64,000 nt of DNA, from NCBI RefSeq assembly GCF_001625215.2, contig NC_030381.2, positions 49,189,214 to 49,253,213 on the forward strand, read 5' to 3'. Shown piece by piece: positions 14,939 through 27,994 of the stretch; position 1 is the first letter of the stretch; every line of letters begins with the position of its first letter. The notes under the pieces are model-generated. The model worked only from the letters and a program-made list of their open reading frames with translations. It was not told the origin of the DNA and searched no databases. This stretch comes from Daucus carota subsp. sativus (lineage: Eukaryota > Streptophyta > Magnoliopsida > Apiales > Apiaceae). Made by a program: the position numbers and the translations under genes.

Positions 14939-15093
14939 ATTATATTCATTTATATCCTACTAGTACAGAGTTTCCGAATGAATGGAAATCTATCCACTTA
15001 TCTTGTATACACCACACTGAAAGCACCACCGTTATGTCAAGTTCTTGAACCTTACACTTACACACACTCTTCTTTTCTTTCTTTAATCACACA
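14939..15093 (+). promoter_or_regulatory. CHLI core promoter and leader (TATA-like, I-box-like)
   Basis: A TATATTCATTTATATCC tract at 14939-14956 could serve as the TATA region. The complement of 14997-15002 is GATAAG, the I-box core common in light-regulated plastid-protein genes, and a CCAAT lies near 14897. These are short motifs and the assignment is tentative. Confidence 0.35.
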
Positions 15094-17854
15094 ATGGCTG
15101 GAGTAATTGGCACTTGTTCACCAGCATTCTTGGCTTCTCCAAGACCCCTTTCTTCTCAATCTTCTAAAACTTGTATCCATTCCCTTTCTCTTACTCCAGG
15201 TATGCCTCTTTCTCTCTTTATGCTTATGTGCTTACTTATGCTCTTTAGGGGCGCTTTTTAGTTGCTACTTGGTACTCATTGGGTTCACATTCTTGGATCT
15301 TGGTGTGCATAATTTGGACCCAGTTGCTGTTTTTACTTATTGTGCTTGCGTTTTCTTGATTCTTTGGAAGTTTATTTGTTGACAATTTAGGCTTATATGC
15401 TTCACAAACGAGTATTTGTTGTAACAATTCTGGGTGAGCGAGAATCGAGGTTTTGAGCTTGGCATGTGTATGTTAGTATCAGGTCAATTGGTTAAGTAGG
15501 CTAATGTCCGGTGTAAACCTATACCTGGTTTGCATTTCAGAGGAGTGTTACAAATGGAAGTTGTGTAATAGGGTTTAAAAGGTGAGTGTTTTTGTACAGG
15601 GAGGAAGCTCTATAGAGGAATTGGTGTGCCAATTAAGAAAGAAAGGTCGCGGTTTCATGTTGCTATTACCAATGTGGCCACTGAAATCAGCCCTGCCCAA
15701 AGTCAGGTACTTAATATTGACTGTGGTATTCAAATTACTTTGCATATGAATTCTAATGCAATTTCATTAGGCACGTTGCTTACTCCATTTGTAAGAGAAA
15801 TGGCTTTGCAAGTAAAAAAGGGCAGTAGTGTAATTGTTGTGTGCATGTTTGCCATCTCTGTATGATAGTTCAGACTTCAGAATTATCCAATATGTTAAGT
15901 ATATAAGCAACTCCAGCAGCTTCCCTATTTGGAGTCTTAAACCAAAATATGAGGAATATGGGAAAATAATCCACTCCAACAGTATCTTAGTGATTCCCTA
16001 AATCACTAAGATCCACTAGCCATGCCTTATCTTTAGGTAACCTCTCTCCTCTCCTAAATCTTATTTTATAATAAATTTTGAATACAAACATGTTCTCTCT
16101 CTTCACCTATTGCAATAATGGTAACTTTTAATAACAAAATAGTATATAAGGAATGAATATAAGGAATATTGTTGGAGGTGAGAATAGCTATTATTATCTT
16201 AAGTCACTAGGATCCAATATTTTATATTATATTTAAGGAATGGGCTAAGATGCTGCTGGAGATGCTCAATAGGCCTAGTATTGTTAGATGGATTACTTTG
16301 TGGTTGACCTAGGTTTTTCTGCCATTTCTAGTAGCTCTTGCCCTCGAGCATTCTATCCTCAATCTTCTGTACTTTGATCTTAGATAGTCCCTCAGTGGCT
16401 TGCCATTATGTTTTTTTTGTATAGTTCCTTTTTAACTTATATTACCATCTATTTAGCAAAATTAAAATTTGTGAATGGTTGTACGATGCCAAGAATAGCT
16501 AGGGTTTTTAGATGAAGATGCATTTATTTGATGTTATATTGAAGTTTATTTTAATAGAAGAAGATGTTTATTGTAAGGAACTCTGGGGTGTAGTTTCTAA
16601 ATCTTGGCCCGATTATATGCGTTGGTAACTAAAAAACGATGCCATATCATATTTGCATTATTATGCATAAGAAAATTTTGTCAGTGGTGGAAAGAAAGAT
16701 AAAAATGTCACTGCAGAAATTTGGAAGTCTTATATCATTAAACCAAATTGGAAGCCTTTCAATAAATTCATGGGAGGAAATTGTGACCTTTGTATATGTT
16801 TCAGGCACAAAAGCTTGCTAAGGAAAGCCAGAGACCGGTGTATCCTTTTGCAGCTATAGTGGGTCAAGATGAAATGAAGCTGTGCCTTCTACTTAATGTT
16901 ATAGATCCCAAGATTGGAGGTGTCATGATTATGGGAGATAGAGGGACAGGGAAATCAACGACTGTTAGGTCATTGGTAGATTTGCTTCCCGAGATCAAGG
17001 TAGTTGTTGGTGACCCGTTTAACTCAGATCCAGAAGATCCAGAGTCTATGGGAGCGGAAGTACGTGATAAAATAATTCAAGGTGAGGAACTTCCTCTTAC
17101 GACAACCAAAATCAACATGGTTGACTTGCCATTGGGTGCAACAGAAGATAGAGTATGTGGCACCATTGATATTGAAAAAGCCCTTACTGAGGGTGTGAAG
17201 GCATTTGAGCCCGGCCTTCTTGCTAAAGCTAACAGAGGAATTCTCTACGTAGATGAGGTTAATCTTCTAGATGACCACTTGGTGGATGTTCTTTTGGATT
17301 CTGCTGCCTCAGGATGGAACACCGTTGAGAGAGAGGGGATTTCAATATCACATCCTGCCCGCTTTATTCTTATTGGGTCTGGAAATCCTGAAGAGGGAGA
17401 ACTTAGGCCGCAACTTCTTGACAGATTTGGAATGCACGCTCAAGTGGGGACTGTAAGGGATGCTGAGCTTAGAGTGAAAATTGTCGAGGAGAGAGCTCGT
17501 TTTGATAAAAATCCAAAGGAATTCAGAGTATCATATTTGGAAGAGCAAGATAAGCTCACAGAGCAGATTACATCAGCCAGGGCTTCTCTTTCTTCTGTTC
17601 AGATTGATCGTGAACTTCGAGTCAAAATTTCGAAGGTCTGTGCTGAGCTTAATGTGGATGGATTGAGAGGTGATATAGTGACAAACAGGGCAGCAAAGGC
17701 TTTAGCTGCTCTTAAAGGAAGAGACCAAGTACAACCAGAGGATATTGCTACTGTCATTCCTAACTGCTTGAGACACCGGCTTCGAAAGGATCCCTTAGAG
17801 TCCATCGATTCGGGTGTACTTGTCATTGAAAAATTCTACGAGGTTTTCACTTGA
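15094..17854 (+). CDS. CHLI: magnesium chelatase subunit I, chloroplastic
   Basis: Three exons (15094-15199, 15600-15706, 16805-17854) give 420 residues, close to the usual plant length. CHLI is the AAA+ ATPase that, with CHLD and CHLH, drives Mg insertion into protoporphyrin IX in the plastid, the first committed step of chlorophyll synthesis. The first ~60 residues are a Ser-rich transit peptide. Walker A (GDRGTGKS) is at 115-122, Walker B (ILYVDE) ends near 222, and the C-terminus is [10 protein letters not shown]. Cys98 and Cys189 have the same spacing as the thioredoxin-regulated Cys102/Cys193 pair of Arabidopsis CHLI1. Intron 2 (15707-16804) carries a MITE. The start has good context and is the only sensible one. 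Confidence 0.97.
15906..16269. mobile_element. MITE in CHLI intron 2 (GCATCTCC-type ends)
   Basis: The left end (GCAACTCCAGCAGCTTCCC) and the right end (GCTGCTGGAGATGCTC) form an inverted repeat, and the interior holds repeated CACTAAGATCCA blocks. It resembles the PIF/Harbinger-like elements elsewhere in the window. No clean target duplication was seen. Confidence 0.6.
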
Positions 17855-18542
17855 GTTGATGAAAAATCCGCTCTTGTGTAATTTTGCATAAGCTGTCACT
17901 TAAGTACCGAAAATTTTGGATTTTACCTCCAGGTTCCAAGTTATCGGTGTTTTAGAATTGTATTGCACAGAACAGTTGTGTTCTTTTCGGTAGTAAATCT
18001 AGCATGAGCATGTTCCATGATAAACAGATTGACTTGAATGAATGATTATCATTTATATACAATTGTGGTGGCCGTACTTCTGTAAAAATACCCTTGTAAT
18101 TCTATGTACTTCTGCTTCAATAAACACACTCTTATACTAATTCTTGAGTTCTACAGAGCTGTAATGATGGCGTGGACATGATTTAAACATATATTTATCT
18201 CATCCTGTATGCAAGTGACTGTTATGTCTACAGGGCTATGCCCAATGGAGTAGCAGTGGTTTCTGTATATGCTTGTTGAAATCAGAGCAAACTCATTCTG
18301 AGAAAGTGGTAAACAGAAAACCCATGTAAACCATCAAGATGATTACACATTTGCACCCAAATAACCTCAAAATCTCAAATGATCCACAACATTACCATTT
18401 TATTGCAACTCTCTCAAGTAGATAAAAATATAAGAATGGGGATTTATACACTTCAAGCAACATAATTTACAACAAAGTATCAATCGCCAATCGATCTACC
18501 TAACACGATGTGTTGGTCTCTCATTTCATCACGCTGTCATAG
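17855..18542. other. 3' UTRs of convergent CHLI and Nudix genes
   Basis: The CHLI stop (17854) and the Nudix stop (18543) face each other across 688 bases. The gap should hold both 3' UTRs. AATAAA occurs at about 18120 on the plus strand, a plausible CHLI polyadenylation signal. No other gene is visible. Confidence 0.6.
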
Positions 18543-20871
18543 CTAGAACTTGCATTGGTGATTTCCACTCCAGAATCTAGGTCTCAGCTCTGTAAATGCT
18601 GGTGGCCGCTGGTACACAACTGTTGCAACTGTTATCAGGATCCCTGCTGTTAAACCCCATATCTGATACTTTGTATTATCTGTTTCGAAATCAAAGAAAT
18701 GAAGCAGATACTTCTCTCCAATGTACTCAGTCTGGGTCTCACTTCGGTTCTCATCCTGTGGATATCAACAATTAATTAATTATGTAGTTATCATAACTAT
18801 CTAAACATGTACCAGGGTGATGCTATGAGAGAACCTTGAGAAACATTTCCAATGGAGCATAGAATATTGCTTCCACTTCAGCATCATTTGCAACAGGGTT
18901 GAATTTTCTCTTGTCATAGAGTATGCCAATCACAGGAACTACTGTCACACCATACTGCAAGAAGTACGAAGATAAGGAAAATGATCTGAAACAACATAAC
19001 ACCACCAACAGAATTTAGTAATTACATCTATCCTCAGATAAAATATGAAATTCTTATATACTTAGCTCAACTCAACTCATAGAAATAGGTCTTTGTTTCA
19101 GCGGGTGAAAGAAATTCAACGCTCTTTGCTTTTCGACGTATATTAAACATTACTCCATATTCTAAGGTGCAGCTAATTAAATGTTATATTCCAGGTGAAG
19201 ATCATGCTTAAATGATATAAGACATTATTCTCTGTGTGCTCTCATATTTTTCTTGAATACTGTTACCATAAATACAAATTTAATTTCTTAACTTTACCAT
19301 ATATCATAATCTTTTTATGACTTGATTGTAACTCTGTTTCCTTTTTCACTCTACGATCTTTGACATGAAGCCAAATAAAAGTAAGTACATGCTAGACTGA
19401 AAAATCATGTAAATGCATCGTTCTGCCACTTACCAGCGTTTTAATTGTAATATACAATTACACTGTTCAGATCTACCAAATTTGTACTAATGATAGATTT
19501 GGCTTGTGGTTCTTTTAGGCCTCGTAAATGAAGCAGGGAATATAAATTACTACTAAATGTAGTATACTACTGGTGGAAGAAAACTTGCATTGATCGAGGA
19601 AGAAGAACCGAGTCATTTCTGATTTGGCCACTCTAATGTTCAGTCGTTCATGCCTGAAGAATGAGGATTATAAGAGGTCGAATTAAATTGACACGAATAA
19701 GACTGATCTGAGTTTTAAATCCTTCCTTATTATCTCCCTCACCTATTTTCCTAATATCTTGTTCGACAGCCACAACATGTCCCCCAATTCATTCCCTTCC
19801 ACATTTTCGCAACCCACTGTCCCAAATGCTTTATTATTACCCTACTAGAGTCACCAACTCAGCAAGCCTAGTATGCAGCCATTACATTTTAAATTATGAA
19901 GTCTAATGTTTCAACAATCGTCATTACATCCAAACAGACTACCATATTAGCTCTCACACATATCGCTATTAATTAGTGATCATGATTAAGAGTGCCTAAT
20001 TGCTAAATGCTAAAATTATTACCCTGGCTACTAGAGTAAACAAGAGTCAAGACTAGTATGCAGCAATTACATTTTAAATTATGAAGTCCAATGTTTCAAC
20101 AATCGTCATTACATCCAAACAGACTACCATATTAGCCTTCATACATATCGTTATAAATTAGTGATCATGATTAAGAGCGCCTAATTGCTAAAATAAGGTT
20201 AACATCCGACAGCTTTTTAATTATCCACTAAATTTCAAAATTGGTGCTTTCTCAAAGGGAGCACATTAACATATAAGAAAATTTCCCCTCGACTCCCCTC
20301 CCCTCCCACACGCATCGAAAAAACATCAAAAAAAGTACCCTGGTTGTAGAGGGGTCAAGAACAGCAACAACATGAACGAGTTCCGGGTCCAATCCAATCT
20401 CCTCATGAGCCTCCCTCAAAGCTGTCTGCACATCATCTGCATCACCCTGTTCTGTTTTCCCTCCAGGCAATGCAATTTCCCCTGCACAATCCAAATCACA
20501 AAAAGATCAAATCTTTACTCCAAATCAAAACAACCAACATAACAATTCAATAACAAAATGCCCCAACCAGAGTGTTTGGAAAGATTCGAGGATCTTTTCG
20601 TGAGAATTACGCGAAGATCATCGTGTTCTTCATCTTCAAATATACATACTAGCACTGCAGCCCTGTTGGGTTTGAATCTTTTTGGTGGAGCAGTAACTTG
20701 GTCTGCCTCATCTTTTTTATTCAAATCATTTTCTTGGACAGCCCCATTTAGATCAGACAATTGATGGGATGGATTTGTATTGGGTGCTTGTTGTAATGGA
20801 GATTTATAGAGAATGAGTTGTTGTGCCAAATCTTTAAGTCTTTTTGAGGTTGTAGTGTTGTTTGAATCCAT
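18543..20871 (-). CDS. Nudix hydrolase, coenzyme A pyrophosphatase type (NUDT15/22-like)
   Basis: Four exons (20871-20568, 20481-20339, 18954-18835, 18755-18543) join in phase to 259 residues. The segment ILTKRSSNLSKHSGEIALPG followed by a Nudix helix ending REAHEEIGL is the CoA-type (NuCoA) signature plus Nudix box, residues about 90-128. Such enzymes cleave CoA and acyl-CoA to 4'-phosphopantetheine derivatives and 3',5'-ADP. Plant relatives are NUDT11, 15 and 22. The N-terminus is polar and Gln/Asn-rich; I see no clear transit peptide, so location is open. The C-terminus has a hydrophobic stretch (WGLTAGILITVATVVY) typical of the family. The 1.4 kb second intron carries a tandem duplication. 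Confidence 0.92.
19855..20200. repeat. 185-bp tandem duplication in the Nudix intron 2
   Basis: About 135 bases beginning near AGTATGCAGC (19872 and 20057) and running through GTGATCATGATTAAGAG are repeated 185 bases later with a few differences. Confidence 0.85.
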
Positions 20872-21591
20872 GAATCTACTTTGTGGTTACTTGTTGAGTT
20901 GAATGTCCGAATGTTATACATGTTTGGGTTTTAAGTGCAAAGAGGGCAATCGCCAATTGATCAGTGTTCTAAAAAGCCGTCAGGGTGGAATAACGGCCTG
21001 AACGTTTTCAAAAATTAAACGAATTACTAAATTAAACGGTTATTATGCGGATCAAACGGTTGAGACTTACTACTAATTTTTTGATTTTAAAACATTATTT
21101 TTTATAATAGTACTATAATTATATTAAAGGTCAAAAATATATATTTTGTTACATATATCATAAATTTAAATTCTTACCAAGATTTAATTTCATTATTTAA
21201 AAATATATATATTATAACTAAATATTTAAATATATATTATTAATCTGCTTATTGACCGCTATTAAACGTTAGAAGGTCTTTCCACAATTTAGAGTCGATT
21301 TGCGCTAGAACCGATTTGCGTTTTTTACTTGCAATTCACGTAATAAAAAATAGGGCAATCCAGGAACCGAACATGTGATCCTGGGACATGAGCCTAAAAC
21401 CAAATTGCTGTTCCTATTTACAAAAGATACATGACATAAATTGGGCTCAGAAAAACTGCAGTTTTCACTTGATTCTTATGCACACAACAAAAAAAATTCA
21501 TTATTGATAAATAATCCACTCTGAAATAAGGTCACTGGTTCTGGTATAACTGTTGATTCTTTGTTCCTTCTGCAGTGATATTGACATGCAG
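20872..21591. other. intergenic spacer between Nudix promoter and IQD 3' end
   Basis: It holds the Nudix gene promoter and leader on the left and the IQD 3' UTR on the right. The middle (about 20.97-21.3 kb) is AT-rich with AAACGGTTATTATGC and AAACGGTTGAG motifs, possibly an old repeat. No gene seen. Confidence 0.4.
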
Positions 21592-23663
21592 CTAACATGC
21601 CATCTGTTCTTTATTAGCCGCTGCCTGTTGCCCAGGTTCTCCATAAGACAACTTGCGAGATTTTATAGTTCCTTTTCCATTAGGTGAAATGGACTTAACT
21701 GAACGCATTGGTTTCATTGTCGGTGATTTCAGGTTTTTACTAGTCTTGCTTGATTGCCTACTCATTGATTTCTTCGGGCTTGATTGAACAAGGGCTCTGC
21801 TTTCCCATGGCCGAGCTGCAATCCAGCGTTCTGTCCAGCTCCAGCCCCAGATAGCATTGCCAAGTTCATTATTATTCAAAACAGGATTCTTATTGGCCCT
21901 CCACTGGAACAATTTGGTGTCTATTTAGTGGTCATACTACCAGTAACTTTACAATTTTAAAGAAATAAACAGGTGATGTTCGGTTACCTGATGAGAGAAG
22001 GCATAAGCCATAGTTCTTTCACGCTTCACTGCTGCTGCTTCTCTTAAATAAACATTTGACACAGATTCCTCCATTGTTTTAGTGCCACAATCCCATTCCA
22101 CCTGCAGGGTCCAGAGATATGTATTGAATTGATAACGGTATCAAAATTGAATTTTTACATGAAAAGCCAATCATATGTCATACAATGGCACTGATATTCT
22201 GTATAAGATTAAGTGAACATAATATAGATTCTAGTTCCAGCTAGGGGGAACCTACGTGATTTCTAGTGGCGTGCCTGGAAGGCTGGAACGGAAATTCTAA
22301 ATTTGGTTGCTTGAACATAGCCATAACACATAAAAACTTCTCTAGGGGATATCTTAGTTGGTAGATTAGCATATATACAAGGGAGTCCTGATCTCAAGCC
22401 AAAAAACTCAAGGCTGCACATACTGTAGTATGTGATTAAACTGTACCCTTGCTCGTAAATGGCTTTAGCAATGCACCAACTACTACGTCTGCTATTGAGG
22501 ATTCATCGTGCAAATAATATGTATGTTTTGTTTACTAGTGCTGAGTCCCTAGTCCTCAGTTACAAGATTGCACGTTCCTTAATTATGCAGTTCTATATGA
22601 GCACAATGCACAAAACTATGCAAGTCAAAGAATAAAAATCTAGCTTTTTTAATCTTGTTAGTCATTTTCATGAACTAAAATCAAGGTCTTACCAAGGAGT
22701 TGCTAAGACATACTGACTGCATGTGTAAAGATTTGTGCACGGGTCTTACCTCTAGGTTATGCAGCTTTGCATCGAGCTTTAATTGATTTTCCAAATTCTT
22801 CTGTCTAATTCGAGCTTCTGTTGCCATACTGATTCTACGGGCTCTAATTTCAGATTGTATCCTGCTCCATGTGTGAAGGTGTCTCAGAGTAGCTGAAGCT
22901 TGCTTACTCACAGAACTGTCCAGAGTTAAGGTACGCAATTTTAAGGTCCCTTTCAAAAAGCGAAGAATTTTTCTTGCCTGCAAAAAGATAAAGGATATTA
23001 TGTCTTTATGGTTTTGCTAACTACATACTCCAAGAACATACCGACACTAACAATATCTACTTGGACAACTTTGAACCTTGCTATAACATTCTCTTTTAAT
23101 CAAAAAACGCACGCTATTTCACGGTTTAGAAACTGCGATAAAATTTGGTCAATACAGAAATAGAAAGGAATGGATATTCTCTGTGAATGTCCTGCACTCA
23201 AGCTACTAAATACAGATACAAAAGCATCATCATGAACACAGCAAAATGGTATCAGTGTAAAAAAGATATACCTTGTATGCTCGAAATGAACATTGAATTC
23301 GCGTTGCTGCTATATCCTCAATTGACTTAGCAACTGTCACAGGTTCCTCATCAGCAATATTGTTAACAGTATTGGAGGAATCTTTCTGTGAATATACCTA
23401 CATTACAATGTTGACAAAATGATTAGACAGACAATCCTGTTACAAAAGATAGAAATATAATAGGCATACCGCACCAACTCATATATAAGATCAGCAATGA
23501 AAATTCAATACTAACATACTATATATGAAGACTGAACCCTAAAAGCATCAGGATTGATCGTGTATAATAGCAGCATGTTTAAAGATACCTCTAGGGACTT
23601 CGCGTTTCCATTCTTTTCTTTCTTTGAGCCGATCATCTTCTTGAGCCAACCTCCAGAGCCCAT
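21592..23663 (-). CDS. IQ67-domain (IQD) calmodulin-binding protein
   Basis: Five exons (23663-23589, 23385-23272, 22977-22750, 22101-21988, 21903-21592) give 280 residues. The start MGSGGWLKKMIGSKKEK is the hallmark IQD N-terminus. The IQ67 region spans about residues 50-110, with the IQ motif IQCSFRAYKARK split by an intron at the position typical of the family, and a second, weaker repeat (LHTWSRIQSEIRARR). The conserved TMAYAFSHQW block and a WGWSWTERWIAARPWE block follow, then a basic Ser-rich tail. IQDs bind calmodulin and CaM-like proteins and act as scaffolds on microtubules, the plasma membrane or in nuclei. The short length and order resemble the IQD8-10 group; the exact paralogue is uncertain. 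Confidence 0.94.
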
Positions 23664-24705
23664 TATTACAATTCTAACTCTGTATTACCTTACCTGCAAC
23701 AAGCAATAATAAGATACCGAGAAGAGTCCTTCACACAGGAGGTCCTGGCCCTGCTTTATAGAGAAGTGTTGAAAAGGTGCTAAGAAGAAGAAAATGATAA
23801 GTAACAGAAGGTTGGTTTGAAGTATTGATACTTGTCATGGCCCATCACTACATTCACCTGCAATATTTATTTTCTGAAAGGTGACACACTTTAGAGTCCA
23901 AACAAATAAGAGGACACACTGAGTCAATGACAGAAGAACAAACAATGAAAATATAGAATTGTATTGGCTTTCCTGCCCTACTCTTTCTCAGATTAATTCA
24001 CATTATAGACTTGTGGCAATATATTAATATGTTGTTTTGTTTGAAGGGGGAGAGAATCTCAATTATTATGTGTTAGTATAGATATTTTAGATGATTGGTG
24101 CAATTATTGTGTTTTAGATGGAACAAGGAGAGACAATCATGAAGGTTGGTACTTGGTAGGTTGGACTGGCTCAAGTCTGTGACACATAACGCGCAGAGCC
24201 GCAGACTATTGTTTATGTTTACACTTTGTAAATCTCTCCCGCTCGAATTTTTGACATAACGTCTCATTTTTGAAATTAGAACTTGATGCCAGAACATCTT
24301 TGTATTTAGGGCCTACACAAATTTCTGGCAATTTTCAACATATTACGAAGATAGTTGTATATTCAAATATTTATTCCGATTCGAGCTCTAACTCTAATCC
24401 GAGATGTCAATGGCCTGATTAAATTGAGTAGGAATGGAACTTTAAGGTCTCCCTAAACTTGCAGAAGTAGATAATGGTTGAATTAACCACTGAATTATTA
24501 GAAGAGTTGCTGTTAACAACAGAGTATGCTTTCAATGTAAAATAACAAAATGGCCTTTAAGATCTCTAGCTCATGATCTCCACAAACTTTGATACATAAT
24601 GAATCTCCACTGTGGACCACAGTCGCAACAATAGCTGTTCTCTTAAACATCAAAACCTTTTCTTTCTACATCACCTGAGCAAAATTTTTAAGTAAGGGGA
24701 AAGAA
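23664..24705. other. IQD promoter/leader and ATP11 3' flank
   Basis: The minus-strand IQD leader may be spliced close to 23690. The remainder holds the 3' flank of ATP11. I see no further gene or clear repeat. Confidence 0.4.
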
Positions 24706-25556
24706 CTACAAGGATGTGATATCCAATGCTTGTAAAACGTCTTTAAACTCAAAGTCACGTGTGTGTTTGTTGAACCTCTCGATCAATTTGTATCTATTGT
24801 CATTCAGGTAAAAGGACTGTGTCGTCTCCACAAGCCACTTTGCCTCAGAGTCGGTAAGCTTGCTAGCAAACACAATATCACCACGAATAAGAACCAAGTC
24901 CTTGGTTTCTGCAAATTCGGTGTAATAGGAAACCGTGAAGTAAGGAGTAGCTTCGGTTCCCTTTGCCTTGTAATCTTCAAGACCAGTAAAAATCATATGT
25001 GGCATCTGCACTGAAAAGACTTTTGAGGTAAATTATTTATAAAAGAAATCCAAATAACGCTACTGCCCTTTGACTTGACCCTATGCATAAAATGTAAAAA
25101 AAATGTTTATGTCAACAGCACATCTAGAATACAAGCTTAACTTGTTAAAAGTGTAAATCACGCAAGTTACCCATATTTTTGGGTGAATTTGGACTATGCT
25201 CAAACTTTTACTAATTAACGGGTTAATACATCAAGTTTGGCGGTCATTTTTGGTGTATCAACCATCAGGTTCCTAAATATATTTTCCATACATTGATGGA
25301 ACTAACTACTGTTTTAGCTACCATACAGTGATCCTCAAACTAATGTGACTTGCAGTGTGCTGGATTTGTAATGCCAACTGTTATTACAAAATTCTTAATA
25401 AAATAGGCAGTTGACTGAGGAGCAAACCTTGAGCAAACATTGTTGTATAGCCACTTCCCTTCGGCAGCGGCATGACAAAAAATCGGCTGCAAGATGGTAT
25501 ATGTATATAATATGTTATTCATATGCGCCATTATGTATTTTTTAATGAAATTACAG

Positions 25557-25607
<51 letters not shown>

Positions 25608-26914
25608 AAGTTTATTTCAGGGTTACCAGTCTGCGGCTCTTTGCTGCAACAGATGATAAAGGCTTGCTTTCATTGATACACCAATGTGACCTCTTCCCAA
25701 GTGAAACTATACCAAGCAATCAGAGACAAAGCATACAATACTAAATATTTGCATATGTTCGAAAAGCATGAAATTTTGAAACTTAATTAATCTTACTCTA
25801 GAAAGTTGTAGCGGCATATTAGGAACTTTATAGGCAAACACATATAAATGTGTACCCAATTTTAATAAGTCTAGAAATAATACTATATTTTCACTCTCCT
25901 AGGTTAAATTGAGAAGTAAGAAGAGCCATACTTCCATTTAACTGATCAGATTCTACATATCTACTAAACTGCTAAATATATACTTAATGTTGAACCTATT
26001 CAGCTATTAAATAACGAATCCTTTGGCCAGTATGACTTACTATGACGATATACCTACGATTATTATTATAGCTAGCTGCTAAAAAAAAAATCATGAAGTG
26101 TCTACTTTTCTGGTAAAAGATATATACCACGGTCGGTCGGTGAATAACATGTGCAAACAGTCCCACAACACAAGGCCTCAAAGTTTGGAGGGCCCCAAAT
26201 TTTCAAACCCATAATATTTATACACATATCCCATAATATTTATACACATGCAACTACTTTATTTTTTATTTTATGTTGATTAAAATCCAAATTTTATATT
26301 ATTTTTCTTACCTTTTACTGTATGTTGATTAATTTCCCTAATTTATAATTTTTTTCTTACTTTTTATTGTATGTTAAATAAAAACCGTAAAACACTCCCA
26401 GGTCAAACAAAACGATACATCTGCCGGCAATACCATATAATCATATCCTATATTAAAAATTGAAAAGAATCTTGCTTTCGAAGCTAGAGTCCATGCATCA
26501 AGGAACTGGCAAAATGGGCATGTTATCGGTCGAAAAATATGTAGTTGAATGCAAAAGTAGGATGGTTCAAGTATAACAATTATATGGTAGATAAAGAAGA
26601 GAAATTACATCATCCCAAATGTCTGCAAGATCCTCTGGTGACTGAAGCTCTGCCCTCCTAATGTCAATGATTGATCCCAAAGGTTTTTGTTTCAGTGGTT
26701 CATACCCAGAGGCAAAACTCGATCTCCTGCACGAACCAAGTGAACCCCACTTCATGAAATCACCTCGAACATCATTGCACTTCTGAAGATCCACAGGCCA
26801 AGCAAAGCAAGTGAGATGTCTCTTAGTAAGAGTCGAAGAACATGAAGAACTGCCAGAGAAACTCCCTACTCCAGAATTTACAACCCTCAAGGCTCTTTTC
26901 ACAATTCGATACAT
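24706..26914 (-). CDS. ATP11: mitochondrial F1-ATPase assembly factor ATP11 (ATPAF1 homologue)
   Basis: Four exons (26914-26609, 25706-25627, 25486-25428, 25010-24706) join in phase to 249 residues. ATP11 binds unassembled F1 beta subunits in the mitochondrial matrix and hands them on to the alpha3beta3 hexamer. The first ~40 residues are basic, rich in Ser and Arg and free of acids, as in a matrix presequence. The body shows family blocks: PLGSIIDI, SPEDLADIWDD, FHLGRGHIGVSM, GSGYTTMFAQVQMPHMIFTG, and a C-terminal half matching human ATPAF1 (DLVLIRGDI, ERFNKHTRDFEFKDVLQAL). The frame stays open upstream to 27016, but MYRIVKRAL is the first Met that gives a good presequence. Intron 2 is next to a CA/GA microsatellite. 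Confidence 0.88.
25556..25603. repeat. compound (AC)n(AG)n microsatellite
   Basis: About 7 AC units are followed by about 16 AG units, within the ATP11 intron between 25487 and 25626. Confidence 0.9.
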
Positions 26915-27733
26915 ATTGTGCAGCACTGTAGCTGCAACTGCAATGCCTGTTGCATACAGAAAATATATAATCTTGATCAAATAATGGCTATTTACCAAAT
27001 TCGGAACATGGGCCAATTAATTATAAAGAATCCCACCTGACAAATGCAAGACTTGAGGACTAATTATCTAGCTCATTTCTTATCATCAGTTCAAGTATGC
27101 AACAAAAATACAACAAAATCAACACAGTAATATCATCAAACACTTTATATGCACCGTCGATTGCTAACTCGCAACCTCAAATTAGGGCATCTAATGACAG
27201 CCACAAATTAGACAAAATCAAGGACAAGAGTGCATATTTGTAATTGAATAGAGATGGTTTTACCTGACTTGTGAGTCAAACTAGAACTCAGTCGAGTTAA
27301 GATATAACTCAGTGGCAAGTTTATCCACGAATCAGATCGCCGGACGAATGTTTAGATACTGAAGTACTGTACTGGCATAACTTTGTCTTTAAAGAAAATC
27401 ATTTTACATAATTTAATCTTTTCTTAATATTTCAAATCATGTACTCCCTCTGTCCCATTTTAACTGATGTTTGACTTTTTAACACGTATATTGAGGTGTA
27501 AAAAAACAATATCTACACTCAATAAAAAATTTCAATTCTTATATCAAATAAAAGTTTAGACTCTAAACTTTTATTTGATATAAATTTTATAAAAAATAAT
27601 CATGTTTAGATGTAATTTTTTTAACATCTTAAAATACGTGTAAAAAAGTCAAAAGCAGTTAAAATGGGACGGAGGGAGTATATTGATTATTGAATTACAA
27701 TTAACTAAAAAGCAATTTTAGCTATAGTTTTAA
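26915..27733. other. ATP11 leader/promoter region with a Stowaway-like MITE
   Basis: Minus-strand sequence near 26940-26960 offers a splice acceptor, so the ATP11 leader may be spliced. Beyond it is AT-rich promoter DNA, then the MITE at 27442-27680. Confidence 0.4.
27442..27680. mobile_element. Stowaway-like MITE, foldback
   Basis: The ends TACTCCCTCTGTCCCATTTT and AAAATGGGACGGAGGGAGTA are inverted repeats of about 20 bases. The centre is itself a dyad (AAAAGTTTAGACTCTAAACTTTT), so the whole 239-base element folds back. Confidence 0.9.
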
Positions 27734-27837
27734 TTTTTTTTTTTTGACAAATATTGCTTATAGCCTCACAAGCTATGGTTGAACCAGGACTTGAAACGAC
27801 AAATGATACGCTCTTAACCACTTGAGTTATTCAACCG
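27734..27837 (-). mobile_element. tRNA-derived SINE-like element
   Basis: The minus strand begins GGTTGAATAACTCAAGTGGTTAAGAGC, which resembles a pol III A box, followed about 35 bases on by GTTTCAAGTCC, a good B-box match, and it ends in a run of 12 A. That order (box A, box B, short body, A tail) is the plan of a plant tRNA-derived SINE. It is too short and too diverged to be a working tRNA. No target duplication was identified. Confidence 0.5.
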
Positions 27838-27994
27838 AAAAAATTAATAATATTTTTTTAAAATAATCTATATTTTAGTACTACTAAAGAAATGGGAGAT
27901 GGATGCCGGTTTTTAAAATTGTACTTTTCTTGTTATATGAATTGTATGGATTTTTTTAAAACTCTTTAATATATTTATTAATTGTTCTAAATTA

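Noticed and set aside
27734-27837. Possible tRNA gene (A-box-like and B-box-like motifs)
   Set aside because: No cloverleaf can be formed and a 12-A tail follows; better explained as a SINE-like element.
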